Shown: piece by piece, positions 9,699 to 18,900 of the stretch | Position numbering within the stretch: position 1 is the stretch's first letter | Layout: each line of letters opens with the position of its first letter | Source: Lachnospiraceae bacterium | GTDB lineage: Bacteria > Bacillota > Clostridia > Lachnospirales > Lachnospiraceae | Direction of reading: 5' to 3' | Length of the DNA: 64,000 nucleotides | Assembly: GCA_017470985.1 (NCBI GenBank) | Contig: JAFUXA010000012.1 | Span: 112,684-176,683 of the forward strand | Position numbers and translations under genes: made by a program | The notes under the pieces: generated by a model | The model's input: only the letters and a program-made list of their open reading frames with translations | The model's database searches: none | What the model was told of the DNA's origin: nothing

Positions 9699-9767
9699 AT
9701 GAAGTGGCCTGATGAAATGCTTGAGTATATGCACATGAATAGTATGATCAAGGAGGAAGAAAGATGA
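9699..9767 (+). CDS. Possible 22-residue leader peptide translationally coupled to ddh
   Basis: A short open frame, MKWPDEMLEYMHMNSMIKEE followed by ER, starts at an ATG with AAGGA six bases upstream. Its TGA overlaps the ddh start as ATGA, and the ddh ribosome site AAGGAGGAAG lies inside it. Five of the 22 residues are methionine. The overlap arrangement is typical of coupled genes or of regulatory leader peptides. It has no lysine or diaminopimelate-related codon run that would indicate classical attenuation. It could also be chance, since the frame is short; conservation in relatives would settle it. Confidence 0.4.
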   Translation: MKWPDEMLEYMHMNSMIKEEER

Positions 9768-10747
9768 TTAGACTTGGAATTATGGGTTATGGAAATTTGG
9801 GACGCGGCGTAGAAGTTGCTGTTCGTGATGCTGCAGACATGGAACTTGTGGCAGTATTTACAAGAAGAGATCCTTCAAGCGTACAGATTTTGACAGCTGG
9901 TGTACCTGTAGTAAATGTATCAGAGGTAGCTGATTGGAAAGATAAAATAGATGTAATGATTCTGTGTGGTGGTAGCGCAACAGATTTGCCAGAGATGACA
10001 CCTGAATATGCACAGATGTTCAACGTAGTTGATTCATTTGATACACATGCTAGAATTCCAGAGCATTTTGCAAATGTAGATGCAGCTGCTAAGTCTGCAG
10101 ACAAGATTGCAGTAATCTCATGTGGATGGGATCCTGGAATGTTCTCTATCATGAGAACTTATGCCAATGCAATCCTTCCTGATGGCAAGGATTATACTTT
10201 CTGGGGCAAGGGTGTATCTCAGGGACATTCAGATGCTATCAGAAGAATTGATGGTGTCAAGAATGCTAAGCAGTATACAGTTCCTGTAGAATCTTCTCTT
10301 GAGGCTGTTAGAAATGGAGAGAATCCTACATTTACAACTCGTCAGATGCATACAAGAGAATGCTTCGTAGTTCTCGAGGATGGAGCTGATGCAGCTAGAG
10401 TTGAGAAGGAAATCAAGGAGATGCCTAATTACTTCGCTGATTATGATACAACAGTGAACTTCATCTCAGAGGAAGAGTTCAATGCAAATCATCAGGGATT
10501 AGCTCATGGCGGTTATGTATTCAGATCAGGTAAGACTGGAGCAGACAAGGAGCATAATCACATTATCGAATATAAGTTGACATTGGATTCAAATCCAGAG
10601 TTCACTACAAGCGTATTGGTATGTGTGGCTAGAGCTGCTTACAGAATGAAGGCAGAGGGAATGACAGGATGCAAGACTATCCTTGATATTCCACCAGCAT
10701 ATTTCTCAGATAAGAGCGGTGAGGAATTGAGAGCTCATCTCCTATAA
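9764..10747 (+). CDS. ddh: meso-Diaminopimelate D-dehydrogenase
   Basis: It makes meso-diaminopimelate in one NADPH-dependent step from tetrahydrodipicolinate and ammonia, bypassing the succinylase or acetylase routes, and feeds peptidoglycan and lysine synthesis. The 327 residues match the usual length. The N-terminal Rossmann fold shows GIMGYGNLGRG (about 5-15); family segments follow, including DSFDTHARIPEHF and GWDPGMFSIMR, and GKGVSQGHSDAIRRIDGV in the substrate domain. A very strong AAGGAGGAAG ribosome site precedes it inside the overlapping leader ORF. A terminator follows about 100 bases downstream. Confidence 0.97.
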   Translation: MIRLGIMGYGNLGRGVEVAVRDAADMELVAVFTRRDPSSVQILTAGVPVVNVSEVADWKDKIDVMILCGGSATDLPEMTPEYAQMFNVVDSFDTHARIPEHFANVDAAAKSADKIAVISCGWDPGMFSIMRTYANAILPDGKDYTFWGKGVSQGHSDAIRRIDGVKNAKQYTVPVESSLEAVRNGENPTFTTRQMHTRECFVVLEDGADAARVEKEIKEMPNYFADYDTTVNFISEEEFNANHQGLAHGGYVFRSGKTGADKEHNHIIEYKLTLDSNPEFTTSVLVCVARAAYRMKAEGMTGCKTILDIPPAYFSDKSGEELRAHLL

Positions 10748-11059
10748 TTAGAATAAGCTCATGGACCAGCGTGCTATGTTTTATAATTTAAAATAAATAT
10801 GGCCATGATGAGATATTGGCAAAAAATGGTATACGATAAAAATGATAGAGAAACTCTTTAGGGTACTGTGAGTGCCCCAAAGAGTTTTTTGTTGTTAGTA
10901 GATTATTCATTTGTTATATTAAGTGTAAGAAAATACGATGGATTATGGATGTTTTGTCCAAAATGTATTTTTGTATTTGATTATGCACAATAGACATAAA
11001 TAAACTATGTTAATATATATGTGAAAAAAATAACAATCAAATGAGATGGAGTATACTTT
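10748..11059. other. 312-base intergenic region: terminator and unassigned leader
   Basis: The first 100 bases after ddh show nothing recognisable. The ddh terminator is at 10852-10890. The remaining AT-rich stretch must carry the promoter of the phosphatase gene; TTGATT at 10977 followed by TAAACT at 11001 is a weak candidate. No riboswitch core or coding frame with a ribosome site was found. Confidence 0.5.
10852..10890 (+). terminator. Intrinsic terminator downstream of ddh
   Basis: Stem AACTCTTT...AAAGAGTT extended inward by GGGTACT/AGTGCCCC with a small internal irregularity, followed by TTTT (stem ends 10886). Confidence 0.85.
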
Positions 11060-11650
11060 ATGAAAATCTATGTCACAAGACATGGTCAGACTAATTTAAA
11101 TAAACAGGAGATTATGCAGGGCCGGGTGGATGAACCCCTAAATGAAACCGGAATCCAGCAGGCAAAACAGGCTGCCACCAAGGTGGAGAATATCAAGTTT
11201 GATGCTGTATATGCAAGTCCTTTGGATAGAGCTAGAAAGACAGCTTCTATCATCGGTCATATTGATGAGAAGGATCTCATAATTGACGAGAGAATAATTG
11301 AGGCAGAATTTGGTAAATATGATTTGAGAAAATATGGTGCAGTAGGGTTGTGGATGTCACTGTACTGGGGATTCCCTGAAATATTTCCTGCGCCAAAGAC
11401 TGTTGAGACAGTATCAGAGATGGTGGAGAGAAGTTCATCATTTATGAGGGATCTGGAATCCAAGGATTATGAGAATGTGTTGGTGGTATGTCATGGTGGA
11501 ATAATTCGTGCAATTTGCGGATATCTTGAGAACAGACGCAATGGCATAAAGTGGCGCCCGAGACCTCGTAATTGTGAGATCAGAGTGTATGAATATAAGG
11601 ATGGAAAACACAGATTTATAGAGAGTCTGTCCAATGAAGATGTGGAATAA
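11060..11650 (+). CDS. Histidine phosphatase family protein (phosphoglycerate-mutase-like)
   Basis: A 196-residue single-domain protein with the catalytic RHG motif at the N-terminus (YVTRHGQTNLN, nucleophilic His 8) and the second histidine in VVCHGGIIRA. MQGRVDEPLNETG and YASPLDRARKTA are further family signatures. Members remove phosphate from sugar phosphates, nucleotides or cobalamin precursors; size alone does not tell which, and CobC, despite the nearby cobalt transporter, is only one possibility. A paralogue of almost identical length lies at 29670. The gene has its own upstream region. Confidence 0.88.
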   Translation: MKIYVTRHGQTNLNKQEIMQGRVDEPLNETGIQQAKQAATKVENIKFDAVYASPLDRARKTASIIGHIDEKDLIIDERIIEAEFGKYDLRKYGAVGLWMSLYWGFPEIFPAPKTVETVSEMVERSSSFMRDLESKDYENVLVVCHGGIIRAICGYLENRRNGIKWRPRPRNCEIRVYEYKDGKHRFIESLSNEDVE

Positions 11651-11713
11651 AATGCCCCTTGGCATTTATATATAGTGAGTGCATGCTACATGCATGTTGT
11701 GATTTAAAGTTTT

Positions 11714-11719
11714 TATAAT
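11714..11719 (+). promoter_or_regulatory. Probable -10 box of the [FeFe] hydrogenase gene
   Basis: TATAAT 25 bases before the start codon, with no good -35. A TGCATG-CTA-CATGCA inverted repeat (11680-11694) lies where a -35 would be expected, so activator dependence is possible. Confidence 0.45.
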
Positions 11720-11743
11720 AGTGAGTATGAAAGGAAACAAAAT

Positions 11744-13288
11744 ATGAGAGGAATTTACACAAATGTAAATGACATCCGTAAGAATGTATTTGCGGAAGTT
11801 GCAAAATTGTCTTATGAGTATGACGAGGGATTCGATATGGAGATTATGCATCAGCTTCCATACAAGATTATCCCTGGAACTGTTGCCAAGTATAGAGATA
11901 GTGCATTCTTGGAGAGAGCCATTGTAAGAGAGAGAGTTCGTCTTGCTATGGGATTAAATCTTCGTTCTTATGATGAGTACGATCCTATTACAGATGGTGT
12001 GGATGAATGTACCAAGGATGAGACATATTATGAGCCACCTCTTATTAATATTATCAAGTTTGCTTGCCACAAGTGTCCTGACAATGTAATGAAAGTTACA
12101 GATGCTTGTCAGGGATGTCTGGCCCATCCATGTAAGGAAGTGTGTCCAAAGGATGCAATTAGCATCTATGATGGCAAGTCTCATATTGATCCTGAGAAAT
12201 GTATCAAGTGTGGTAAGTGTAAGGATGCATGTGCATATGGAGCTATTTTGAAAATGGAGAGACCATGTGCCAAGTCATGTGGAATGAAGGCTATATCTTC
12301 TGATGAAGCAGGATGTGCAGATATTGATTATGAGAAATGTGTATCCTGCGGTCAGTGTCTGGCAAATTGCCCATTTGGTGCTATTGCAGATAAGGCACAG
12401 ATCTTCCAGACAATTCAGGCTATCAAGAGCGATGCTCCAGTATTTGCTGCTATTGCTCCAGCTGTTACAGGTCAGTTTGGACCGGATATGACTCCACAGA
12501 AGATTCGTTCAGGTTTCAAGGCATTGGGATTTGAGGATGTAGTAGAAGTTGCTATTGGAGCTGATTTATGTACTATTTCAGAGGCAGAGGATTTCGTTAA
12601 AGAAGTGCCAAATGAGATTCCGTTTATGGCTACATCATGTTGTCCTGCATGGTCTATGATGGCCAAGAAGTTATTCCCAGAGCAGGCAAAATGTATTTCC
12701 ATGGCTTTGACACCAATGGTACTTACAGGTAGATTGATCAAGAAAGAGTATCCAAATGCTAAGGTTGCATTTATCGGACCTTGCTCAGCTAAGAAGCTTG
12801 AAGCTATGAGAAGATCAATCAGATCAGATATTGATTTCGTACTGACATTTGAAGAAGTTATGGGTATGTTTGAAGCCAAGGGTGTTGAGTTCGACAAGCT
12901 TGAGATTGATCATTCAATGCACGGTGCGTCTGCTGATGGTAGAGGATTTGCTGTTGGCGGTGGTGTAGCCCATGCTGTCGCTGAATACATCAAGGAGAAT
13001 TATCCAGACATGGAAATCAAGATGGAGAAGGCAGACGGACTTGATAATTGTCGTAAGCTTCTAACCATGGCCAAGGCTGGTAGATACAATGGTTATCTGT
13101 TGGAAGGAATGGCATGTCCGGGTGGATGTATTGCCGGAGCTGGAACAGTTCAGCCTATTGCCAAGACTGCCAAGGCTATCAGTGATCAGATGAATTCTTC
13201 ATCAATGCAGCATGCTTCCACAAGTGGTTATGCAGATATCCTTGAGACTCTTGAGGAGAGAGATACACAGGTTCCTGCAGAAGATTAA
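11744..13288 (+). CDS. [FeFe] hydrogenase, group B-type monomer
   Basis: A 514-residue iron-only hydrogenase. After an N-terminal segment of ~100 residues, about 105-215 hold many cysteines: CHKC...CQGC...CKEVCP, then CIKCGKCKDAC and CVSCGQCLANCP, i.e. ferredoxin-like 4Fe-4S sites. The catalytic H-cluster region has L1 TSCCPAW (Cys 299/300), L2 GPCSAKK (Cys 347) and L3 MACPGGCIAGAG (Cys 458). The L1 alanine and L2 GPC differ from the canonical TSCCPGW and MPC of group A enzymes and match group B. Group B enzymes are common in Clostridia; their role (H2 evolution with ferredoxin or sensing/bidirectional use) is little studied. Maturases HydEFG are not in this window. AAAGGA precedes the ATG. 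Confidence 0.92.
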   Translation: MRGIYTNVNDIRKNVFAEVAKLSYEYDEGFDMEIMHQLPYKIIPGTVAKYRDSAFLERAIVRERVRLAMGLNLRSYDEYDPITDGVDECTKDETYYEPPLINIIKFACHKCPDNVMKVTDACQGCLAHPCKEVCPKDAISIYDGKSHIDPEKCIKCGKCKDACAYGAILKMERPCAKSCGMKAISSDEAGCADIDYEKCVSCGQCLANCPFGAIADKAQIFQTIQAIKSDAPVFAAIAPAVTGQFGPDMTPQKIRSGFKALGFEDVVEVAIGADLCTISEAEDFVKEVPNEIPFMATSCCPAWSMMAKKLFPEQAKCISMALTPMVLTGRLIKKEYPNAKVAFIGPCSAKKLEAMRRSIRSDIDFVLTFEEVMGMFEAKGVEFDKLEIDHSMHGASADGRGFAVGGGVAHAVAEYIKENYPDMEIKMEKADGLDNCRKLLTMAKAGRYNGYLLEGMACPGGCIAGAGTVQPIAKTAKAISDQMNSSSMQHASTSGYADILETLEERDTQVPAED

Positions 13289-13304
13289 TAAATATGTATA
13301 TAAT

Positions 13305-13341
13305 AAAGCGCGAGGCTCAGATAACGAGTCTCGCGCTTTTT
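13305..13341 (+). terminator. Bidirectional terminator between the hydrogenase and a convergent small gene
   Basis: Stem AAAGCGCGAGGCTC / GAGTCTCGCGCTTTT (one G-T pair) around AGATAAC. T-runs are available in both directions, fitting the convergent gene at 13378. Confidence 0.93.
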
Positions 13342-13377
13342 AGCAATAAAAATCGCTTTTTTACTATTCCAGTTTAA

Positions 13378-13704
13378 TTATTTATTGAGTGATTCAAGCT
13401 TACCACCCAGGTAATCTTCGAGCTTACCGTCTACTGTTGTCTCGCGACCATTTATCAGAATCATAAATGGCTTTTCATTGTTTGCATTTAAAGCGGAACG
13501 GTTTGCTGCCAGCATGTATGCATATTCCTCAGCCTGGTTATAAGCTTCAAAATATGAGCATCTATTGCCCATAGTGTGGTCTGATGTAATCCAGTATTCT
13601 TCCACTAAGACAATGCTTGGATTAATCTGACTAAGCTTTATAAATTTGTCCATATTATCCTGACGGACCAATTTATATTCTTTGTTTAATGAAGATAATT
13701 CCAT
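13378..13704 (-). CDS. Conserved-looking hypothetical protein, 108 residues
   Basis: I do not recognise this family. It is soluble and mixed-charge, without signal peptide, membrane segment or cysteine clusters; a single cysteine is present in MGNRCSYFEAYNQ. The segment around residues 50-70 (SYFEAYNQAEEYAYMLAAN) looks helical, and a short beta-like stretch follows (FMILINGRETT). The frame is credible because AAAGGA precedes the ATG on the minus strand, codon use resembles its neighbours, and a terminator follows. It lies upstream of nothing obvious and is convergent with the hydrogenase gene, so context gives no function. Confidence 0.65.
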   Translation of the reverse strand: MELSSLNKEYKLVRQDNMDKFIKLSQINPSIVLVEEYWITSDHTMGNRCSYFEAYNQAEEYAYMLAANRSALNANNEKPFMILINGRETTVDGKLEDYLGGKLESLNK

Positions 13705-13761
13705 ATTTACACCTGTCCTTTCTCGAAGCTATTATATACTAATTTTGCAGAATTTAATACA

Positions 13762-15129
13762 CTAATGTTGCTTTTTTGCCTCGTAGGCTTCAGCTATAGG
13801 CTCAAGTTTAGAGAAGGCAAGGGAACAGATTCCAATTACAGCAACCATAATCAATGGCAAAATAGCATATACTACACGAATCATCAATACAGCGGAATCT
13901 GGTTGAGACACAACATTTTCCGCAGAGATATAACCGGATAATTGAAGTAACCCTCCTGTGATAAATGCTCCTAAAGCTCCGCCCACCTTGGTGGCAAAGT
14001 TAGACAGGATTCCTGCGGAACCGTCCATTCGAGGTAAGCCCAGAATCTCGTTGTATGTACAGATGTTCATGATAAATAGTATTCCATAGTATGAAAGAGG
14101 GAGAGTAGAGAACTGTCCCATAATAAATCCAATCATAACGATAACTAGATTATCATTTCCCATGAAGCATAGGCCATAACCTGCAACTCCGATGATGGAG
14201 AAGAGGAATATCATCTTGCCCATAGAGTGGAGTTTATCCATGATTTTAGGGAAGAACATCATCAGCGGAAGAAGCACAATGGAAAGCATAGAGCTAAGTC
14301 CTAATAGTGATACATCTCCAATAACCCATTTGAAGAAGTAAGTTCCAGCAGCTAAGTTGACAATAATGTTATAACACAACATTATGATGGCAAAGAGCCA
14401 TACATATTTGTTTTTTGAAAACATGGTAAATATTTCTTTGATTTTAACAGGTTCCTGACTGGATTCTGCATCTACACTCTCGTCTTCTTTGCAGAAAATG
14501 AAACGAAGTATGCCGATAAATGTGCCTGGAATCATAATAGCCGCTACAAGTCTGGTCCATCCTGCCGGGCTTGTGGCAATTTTGCCCATTAATACAGGGA
14601 ATACAATTGCAAGTATCATTGAACCTGCCATAGAGACAATACCGCCATAAGATGCAACTTTTTTCAACAATACAGGATTGTTGGAGAAATGTCTGATGGT
14701 ATATGGGTTGTTAGCTCCCTGACGCAAGGTTGTGAATATAGAAAATGTAAGTGTATACATTATAAATATCCATACTAACTTGAAATTGTATGACCATTCA
14801 GGGGAACAAGAGAATAATAATATAGTACATATTGTCATTCCCAGAATGCATAATTCATAAGGTCTTGCTTTGCCGAGCTTGGTATGTGTGTTGTCTACAA
14901 TCCAGCCTGCAAGTAAATCAGTTATGCCATCTACAAATTTAGATGCGAGAAGGAGTGTACCTACTACACCGACATTTACCCCGAGGGTATCACTGGCGTA
15001 GATTGACAGGTAGTTTAACATAAGTAGGTTGATCCAGCTGGCTGTGATGTCGGAACTTTTCCACAACATCAGTCGACCAAAACCAAGTCTGTTAGGATCA
15101 GATTGTACATTGTGTTTTTCTGATTTCAT
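13762..15129 (-). CDS. GPH-family sugar:cation symporter (MFS)
   Basis: A 455-residue, roughly 12-helix transporter of the glycoside-pentoside-hexuronide family, which imports galactosides, pentosides or glucuronides with Na+ or H+. The family signature between helices 2 and 3 is visible: DGITDLLAGWIVDNTHTKLGKARPY, split here as DGITDLLAG and NTHTKLGKARPY. The start at 15129 (MKSEKHNVQ) is chosen because TGGAGGTAAC lies 8 bases before it; the frame extends 42 codons further upstream but without a ribosome site. No C-terminal EIIA-like domain is present. No glycosidase adjoins it, so the sugar is unknown. Confidence 0.9.
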   Translation of the reverse strand: MKSEKHNVQSDPNRLGFGRLMLWKSSDITASWINLLMLNYLSIYASDTLGVNVGVVGTLLLASKFVDGITDLLAGWIVDNTHTKLGKARPYELCILGMTICTILLFSCSPEWSYNFKLVWIFIMYTLTFSIFTTLRQGANNPYTIRHFSNNPVLLKKVASYGGIVSMAGSMILAIVFPVLMGKIATSPAGWTRLVAAIMIPGTFIGILRFIFCKEDESVDAESSQEPVKIKEIFTMFSKNKYVWLFAIIMLCYNIIVNLAAGTYFFKWVIGDVSLLGLSSMLSIVLLPLMMFFPKIMDKLHSMGKMIFLFSIIGVAGYGLCFMGNDNLVIVMIGFIMGQFSTLPLSYYGILFIMNICTYNEILGLPRMDGSAGILSNFATKVGGALGAFITGGLLQLSGYISAENVVSQPDSAVLMIRVVYAILPLIMVAVIGICSLAFSKLEPIAEAYEAKKQH

Positions 15130-15293
15130 TGTTATTGTTACCTCCAGATTCAATAATTTATAAATAATGGTGATTATTTTTGAAATAAAAAAGAACACCG
15201 AACAGTTCAAAATAATACAATAAGTGTTAGAATAAGATGATAAGAAATTGGTCAAGACATTTATAAATTGTATAATTTGAAAGGAATATTGCT

Positions 15294-15923
15294 ATGAATG
15301 AGATGATTTTAAAGCGAAATGAGTTGTTGGCACAGAAGGTTATTAAAGGTTTGGAGTCCAGAAATATGACTGGACATTATGCGGCAAACAAGGAAGAGGC
15401 TCTTGAGATTGCCCTGTCTCTTATTGAGAGGGGTTCAAGCATTACCATGGGGGGATGCACATCGGCTCGTGAAATCGGCTTGGTAGATGCGGTATGTACA
15501 GATGAGTACAATTTTATTGATAGAGATAATTATGAGGATAAGAGAGCTGCAATGCTGGCGGCATATGATGCAGACTATTTCCTGGCAAGTGCTAACGCTA
15601 TTACAGAAGATGGTGTATTGGTAAATATTGACGGTAATTCTAATCGAGTATCAGCCATTGCCCAGGGACCGAAGCATGTAGTCTTTATAATAGGAATGAA
15701 CAAGGTCTGCCCTGATGTAGATTCAGCTATGAAGCGTGCCAGAAATGTGGCAGCACCTGTTAATGCCCAGAGATTTAATCTCAGCACTCCTTGCGCCAAG
15801 ACCGGTTCCTGTATGAACTGCAAATCACCTGATACAATTTGCTGTCAGTTCCTTATCACCAGATACTCTCGCCATGAAGGCAGAATTCATGTGATTATGG
15901 TAAATGATAATCTGGGATTCTAA
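15294..15923 (+). CDS. LUD-domain protein (LutC/YkgG-like)
   Basis: A 209-residue lactate-utilisation-domain (LUD, former DUF162) protein. Features include IERGSSITMGGCTSAREIGL near residues 50-70 and DYFLASANAITEDGVLVNIDGNSNRVSA, a conserved block of the family, plus a C-terminal cysteine cluster CAKTGSCMNCKSPDTICC. LutC is part of the LutABC lactate-oxidation complex, but no lutA or lutB is nearby and stand-alone LUD proteins are common in Clostridia with unproven roles. The cysteine cluster suggests a bound Fe-S or metal. AAAGGAA precedes the ATG. It is divergent from the GPH transporter. Confidence 0.82.
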   Translation: MNEMILKRNELLAQKVIKGLESRNMTGHYAANKEEALEIALSLIERGSSITMGGCTSAREIGLVDAVCTDEYNFIDRDNYEDKRAAMLAAYDADYFLASANAITEDGVLVNIDGNSNRVSAIAQGPKHVVFIIGMNKVCPDVDSAMKRARNVAAPVNAQRFNLSTPCAKTGSCMNCKSPDTICCQFLITRYSRHEGRIHVIMVNDNLGF

Positions 15924-15950
15924 TTGAAAATCTTAAATTTTTATTAATTG

Positions 15951-15977
15951 TTAGCACTCGCCCTTGACGAGTGCTAA
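15951..15977. promoter_or_regulatory. CIRCE element (HrcA operator) upstream of clpB
   Basis: An exact match to the CIRCE consensus: TTAGCACTC, nine-base spacer, GAGTGCTAA. HrcA binds this inverted repeat to repress heat-shock genes. It overlaps the -35 region of clpB. Confidence 0.97.
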
Positions 15978-15991
15978 TTTTGGTGTTATAC
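15964..15991 (+). promoter_or_regulatory. clpB promoter embedded in CIRCE
   Basis: TTGACG (15964-15969) begins in the CIRCE spacer and runs into the right half-site; TTATAC (15986-15991) follows after 16 bases. Bound HrcA would directly block polymerase. Confidence 0.7.
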
Positions 15992-16101
15992 CTATTTTAT
16001 AAGGAAAGAGGCCTTGATTTATTACAGTTTAATAGAGCCAAATCCTTGTATATACCAAGTAATATATATGAATTTGAAAATAAGTTTGGAGGTGAGGATG
16101 T

Positions 16102-18693
16102 ATGAATATCAATAAGTTCACACAGAAGTCAATGGAAGCTGTATCTGCATGTGAGAAATTAGCATATGATTACGGCAATCAGGAAATTGAACAGGAGCAT
16201 TTACTGCTTGCACTGTTGCAGCAGCAGGAGGGACTGATTCCAAGATTGATTGAGAAGATGGAAATCAATTTGGAACATTTCACAGACAATGCCATAAGAC
16301 GAGTTGAGGCGAGAGTGAAGGTGTCCGGAGCAGGCCAAGTGTATGTGGGCAAAGATTTAAATAATGTCCTCATACATGGCGAGGATGAAGCCAAGGCAAT
16401 GGGGGATGAGTATGTATCTGTTGAGCACTTATTCCTTGCAATGATAAAGAAACCTAACAAAGCTATTAAGGAAATGTTCAATGAATATGGACTTACAAGA
16501 GAGAGATTCCTCCAGGCTTTGTCAGAGGTTAGGGGAAATGTCCGTGTGACATCGGATAACCCTGAGGCTACATATGACACCTTGGAAAAATATGGTTACG
16601 ATATGGTGGAGCGTGCCAGACAACAGAAGACAGATCCTGTAATAGGTAGAGATGCGGAAATAAGAAATGTTATTCGTATTCTGTCCCGTAAGACCAAGAA
16701 TAATCCTGTGCTTATAGGTGAACCTGGTGTTGGTAAGACAGCAGCGGTAGAGGGACTGGCTCAGCGAATCGTCAGAGGTGATGTGCCGGAAGGACTGAAG
16801 GATAAGAGATTATTTGCCCTGGATATGGGAGCCCTTATTGCCGGTGCTAAATATAGAGGTGAGTTCGAGGAGCGTCTGAAGGCTGTTTTGGATGAGATCA
16901 AGAGCTCTGAAGGAGAGATAATCCTGTTTATTGATGAGCTGCATACTATTGTTGGAGCTGGTAAGACAGACGGCGCAATGGATGCAGGGCAGTTATTGAA
17001 ACCAATGCTTGCCCGTGGAGAATTGCACTGTATTGGTGCTACAACTTTAGATGAGTACAGAGAGTATATTGAAAAGGATGCTGCGCTGGAGAGACGTTTT
17101 CAGCCTGTTATGGTAGATGAGCCTACTGTGGAAGATACCATATCAATTCTGAGAGGAATCAAGGATAGGTATGAAGTATATCATGGAGTGAAAATCACTG
17201 ATGGCGCTTTGGTGGCGGCAGCTACATTGTCCAACAGATATATATCTGACAGATTCTTGCCGGACAAGGCAATAGATTTGGTGGATGAGGCTTGCGCACT
17301 TATCAAGACTGAGCTGGATTCAATGCCTACTGAGTTGGATGAATTGAATCGTAGAGTTATGCAACTTGAGATTGAGGAAGCTGCTTTGAAGAAGGAAGAA
17401 GACCATTTGAGCAAGGAGCGTCTGGAAAATATTCAGCAGGAATTATCTGAGTTAAAGACTGACTTGGCTACCAAGAAAGCTCAGTGGGATAATGAGAAGA
17501 ATGCAGTGGGCAAAGTTTCTACTTTGAGAGAGGAGCTGGAACAGGCCAAGGCAGAATTGGAACAGGCCAGACAGTCATACGATCTGGAAAAGGCAGCAGA
17601 GCTGCAATATGGTACAATTCCAAAACTTGAGGAGGAATTGAATCAGCAGGAAGATGCATTGAAGCAGAAGGATATATCTATGGTTCATGAAGCTGTCACA
17701 GATGAAGAAATTGCCAGAATCATATCCCGTTGGACTGGAATTCCGGTGGCTAAGCTGAATGAATCCGAGAGAAATAAGACTCTGCATCTGGCAGATGAAT
17801 TGCACAAGAGAGTGATTGGCCAGGATGAGGGTGTGACCAAAGTTACAGAGGCTATTATAAGAAGCAAGGCTGGAATCAAAGATCCTGCCAAGCCTATTGG
17901 TTCATTTATGTTCCTGGGACCTACTGGTGTAGGTAAGACTGAATTGGCCAAGACTTTGGCAGAAGCGTTATTTGATGATGAAAATAATATGGTGAGACTT
18001 GATATGAGTGAGTACATGGAGAAGTACTCAGTGTCTCGTCTTATTGGAGCGCCTCCAGGATATGTGGGCTATGATGAGGGCGGTCAGCTGACAGAGGCTG
18101 TGCGTCGTAAACCATATTCAGTTGTGCTTTTCGATGAAGTTGAGAAAGCTCATCCGGATGTATTCAATGTGTTGCTTCAGGTTTTGGATGACGGTAGAAT
18201 TACTGATTCCCAGGGAAGGACAGTGGATTTCAAGAATACAATCATTATAATGACAAGTAATTTGGGCTCTTCATATCTGCTTGAAGGAATTGATGATAAT
18301 GGCAATATCAAGCAGGAGGCAGAAGATATGGTAATGGCTGATTTGAGAAATTCTTTCAGACCGGAGTTTCTCAACAGATTGGATGAGATAATTATGTTCA
18401 AGCCATTGACCAAGGACAATATTGGTGGAATCATCAAACTTCTCATGGCTGATTTGAATAAGCGACTTGAGGATAAGGAAATCAAAGTTGAGCTTACTCC
18501 TGCAGCAGAGGAATATATTATAGAAAATGGCTATGAGCCTGCATATGGAGCGAGACCACTTCGCAGATTTATTCAGAAGCATGTGGAGACTTTGGCTGCG
18601 AAGTGCATACTGGCAGACGAGGTTTCTCTCCAGGACACAATACTAATTGATGTGTCAGAAAATGGACTGTATACCAAGGTGGTGCGAAGTTAA
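16102..18693 (+). CDS. clpB: ATP-dependent disaggregase ClpB
   Basis: A hexameric AAA+ chaperone that pulls proteins out of aggregates together with DnaK. The 863 residues are full length: N-terminal Clp repeat domain (1-145), first AAA module with Walker A GEPGVGKT (Lys 212), the long coiled-coil M-domain (about 400-530, rich in Glu, Lys and Leu), second AAA module with Walker A GPTGVGKT (Lys 612) and the C-terminal domain. The M-domain separates it from ClpC and ClpA. GGAGGTGAGG precedes the ATG. The perfect CIRCE element places it in the HrcA regulon; dnaK and groEL are not in this window. Confidence 0.98.
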   Translation: MNINKFTQKSMEAVSACEKLAYDYGNQEIEQEHLLLALLQQQEGLIPRLIEKMEINLEHFTDNAIRRVEARVKVSGAGQVYVGKDLNNVLIHGEDEAKAMGDEYVSVEHLFLAMIKKPNKAIKEMFNEYGLTRERFLQALSEVRGNVRVTSDNPEATYDTLEKYGYDMVERARQQKTDPVIGRDAEIRNVIRILSRKTKNNPVLIGEPGVGKTAAVEGLAQRIVRGDVPEGLKDKRLFALDMGALIAGAKYRGEFEERLKAVLDEIKSSEGEIILFIDELHTIVGAGKTDGAMDAGQLLKPMLARGELHCIGATTLDEYREYIEKDAALERRFQPVMVDEPTVEDTISILRGIKDRYEVYHGVKITDGALVAAATLSNRYISDRFLPDKAIDLVDEACALIKTELDSMPTELDELNRRVMQLEIEEAALKKEEDHLSKERLENIQQELSELKTDLATKKAQWDNEKNAVGKVSTLREELEQAKAELEQARQSYDLEKAAELQYGTIPKLEEELNQQEDALKQKDISMVHEAVTDEEIARIISRWTGIPVAKLNESERNKTLHLADELHKRVIGQDEGVTKVTEAIIRSKAGIKDPAKPIGSFMFLGPTGVGKTELAKTLAEALFDDENNMVRLDMSEYMEKYSVSRLIGAPPGYVGYDEGGQLTEAVRRKPYSVVLFDEVEKAHPDVFNVLLQVLDDGRITDSQGRTVDFKNTIIIMTSNLGSSYLLEGIDDNGNIKQEAEDMVMADLRNSFRPEFLNRLDEIIMFKPLTKDNIGGIIKLLMADLNKRLEDKEIKVELTPAAEEYIIENGYEPAYGARPLRRFIQKHVETLAAKCILADEVSLQDTILIDVSENGLYTKVVRS

Positions 18694-18821
18694 TAAATAA
18701 TTACATAAACAGAGAAATAAATGGACTTGTGAGGATTATTCGCCTTAGTCTTTGTGAAATTCGTACAATTGAAAAAGTTTAAAATCTACAAATTTTACAA
18801 AGGAAAATGAGTCTAAAAATA

Positions 18822-18850
18822 TTGAAAAGCCCCATAAATCAAAATATACT
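18822..18850 (+). promoter_or_regulatory. Promoter of the PilZ gene
   Basis: TTGAAA (18822-18827) and TATACT (18845-18850) with a 17-base spacer, predicting a leader of about 68 bases before the start codon. Confidence 0.65.
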
Positions 18851-18864
18851 TATAACCATAGGTT

Positions 18865-18900
18865 TTAGGTGTATGTGGGTAAGCCTAAGACGACTGTCGT
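18865..18900 (+). other. Two small inverted repeats in the PilZ-gene leader
   Basis: TTAGGT/GCCTAA (18865-18870 with 18883-18888) followed directly by ACGACTGTCGT (18890-18900), an 11-base odd palindrome. Both lie in the predicted 5' leader, 24 bases before the start. They could be RNA hairpins or a repressor site. They do not match the c-di-GMP-I (GEMM) or -II riboswitch cores as I know them. Confidence 0.35.
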
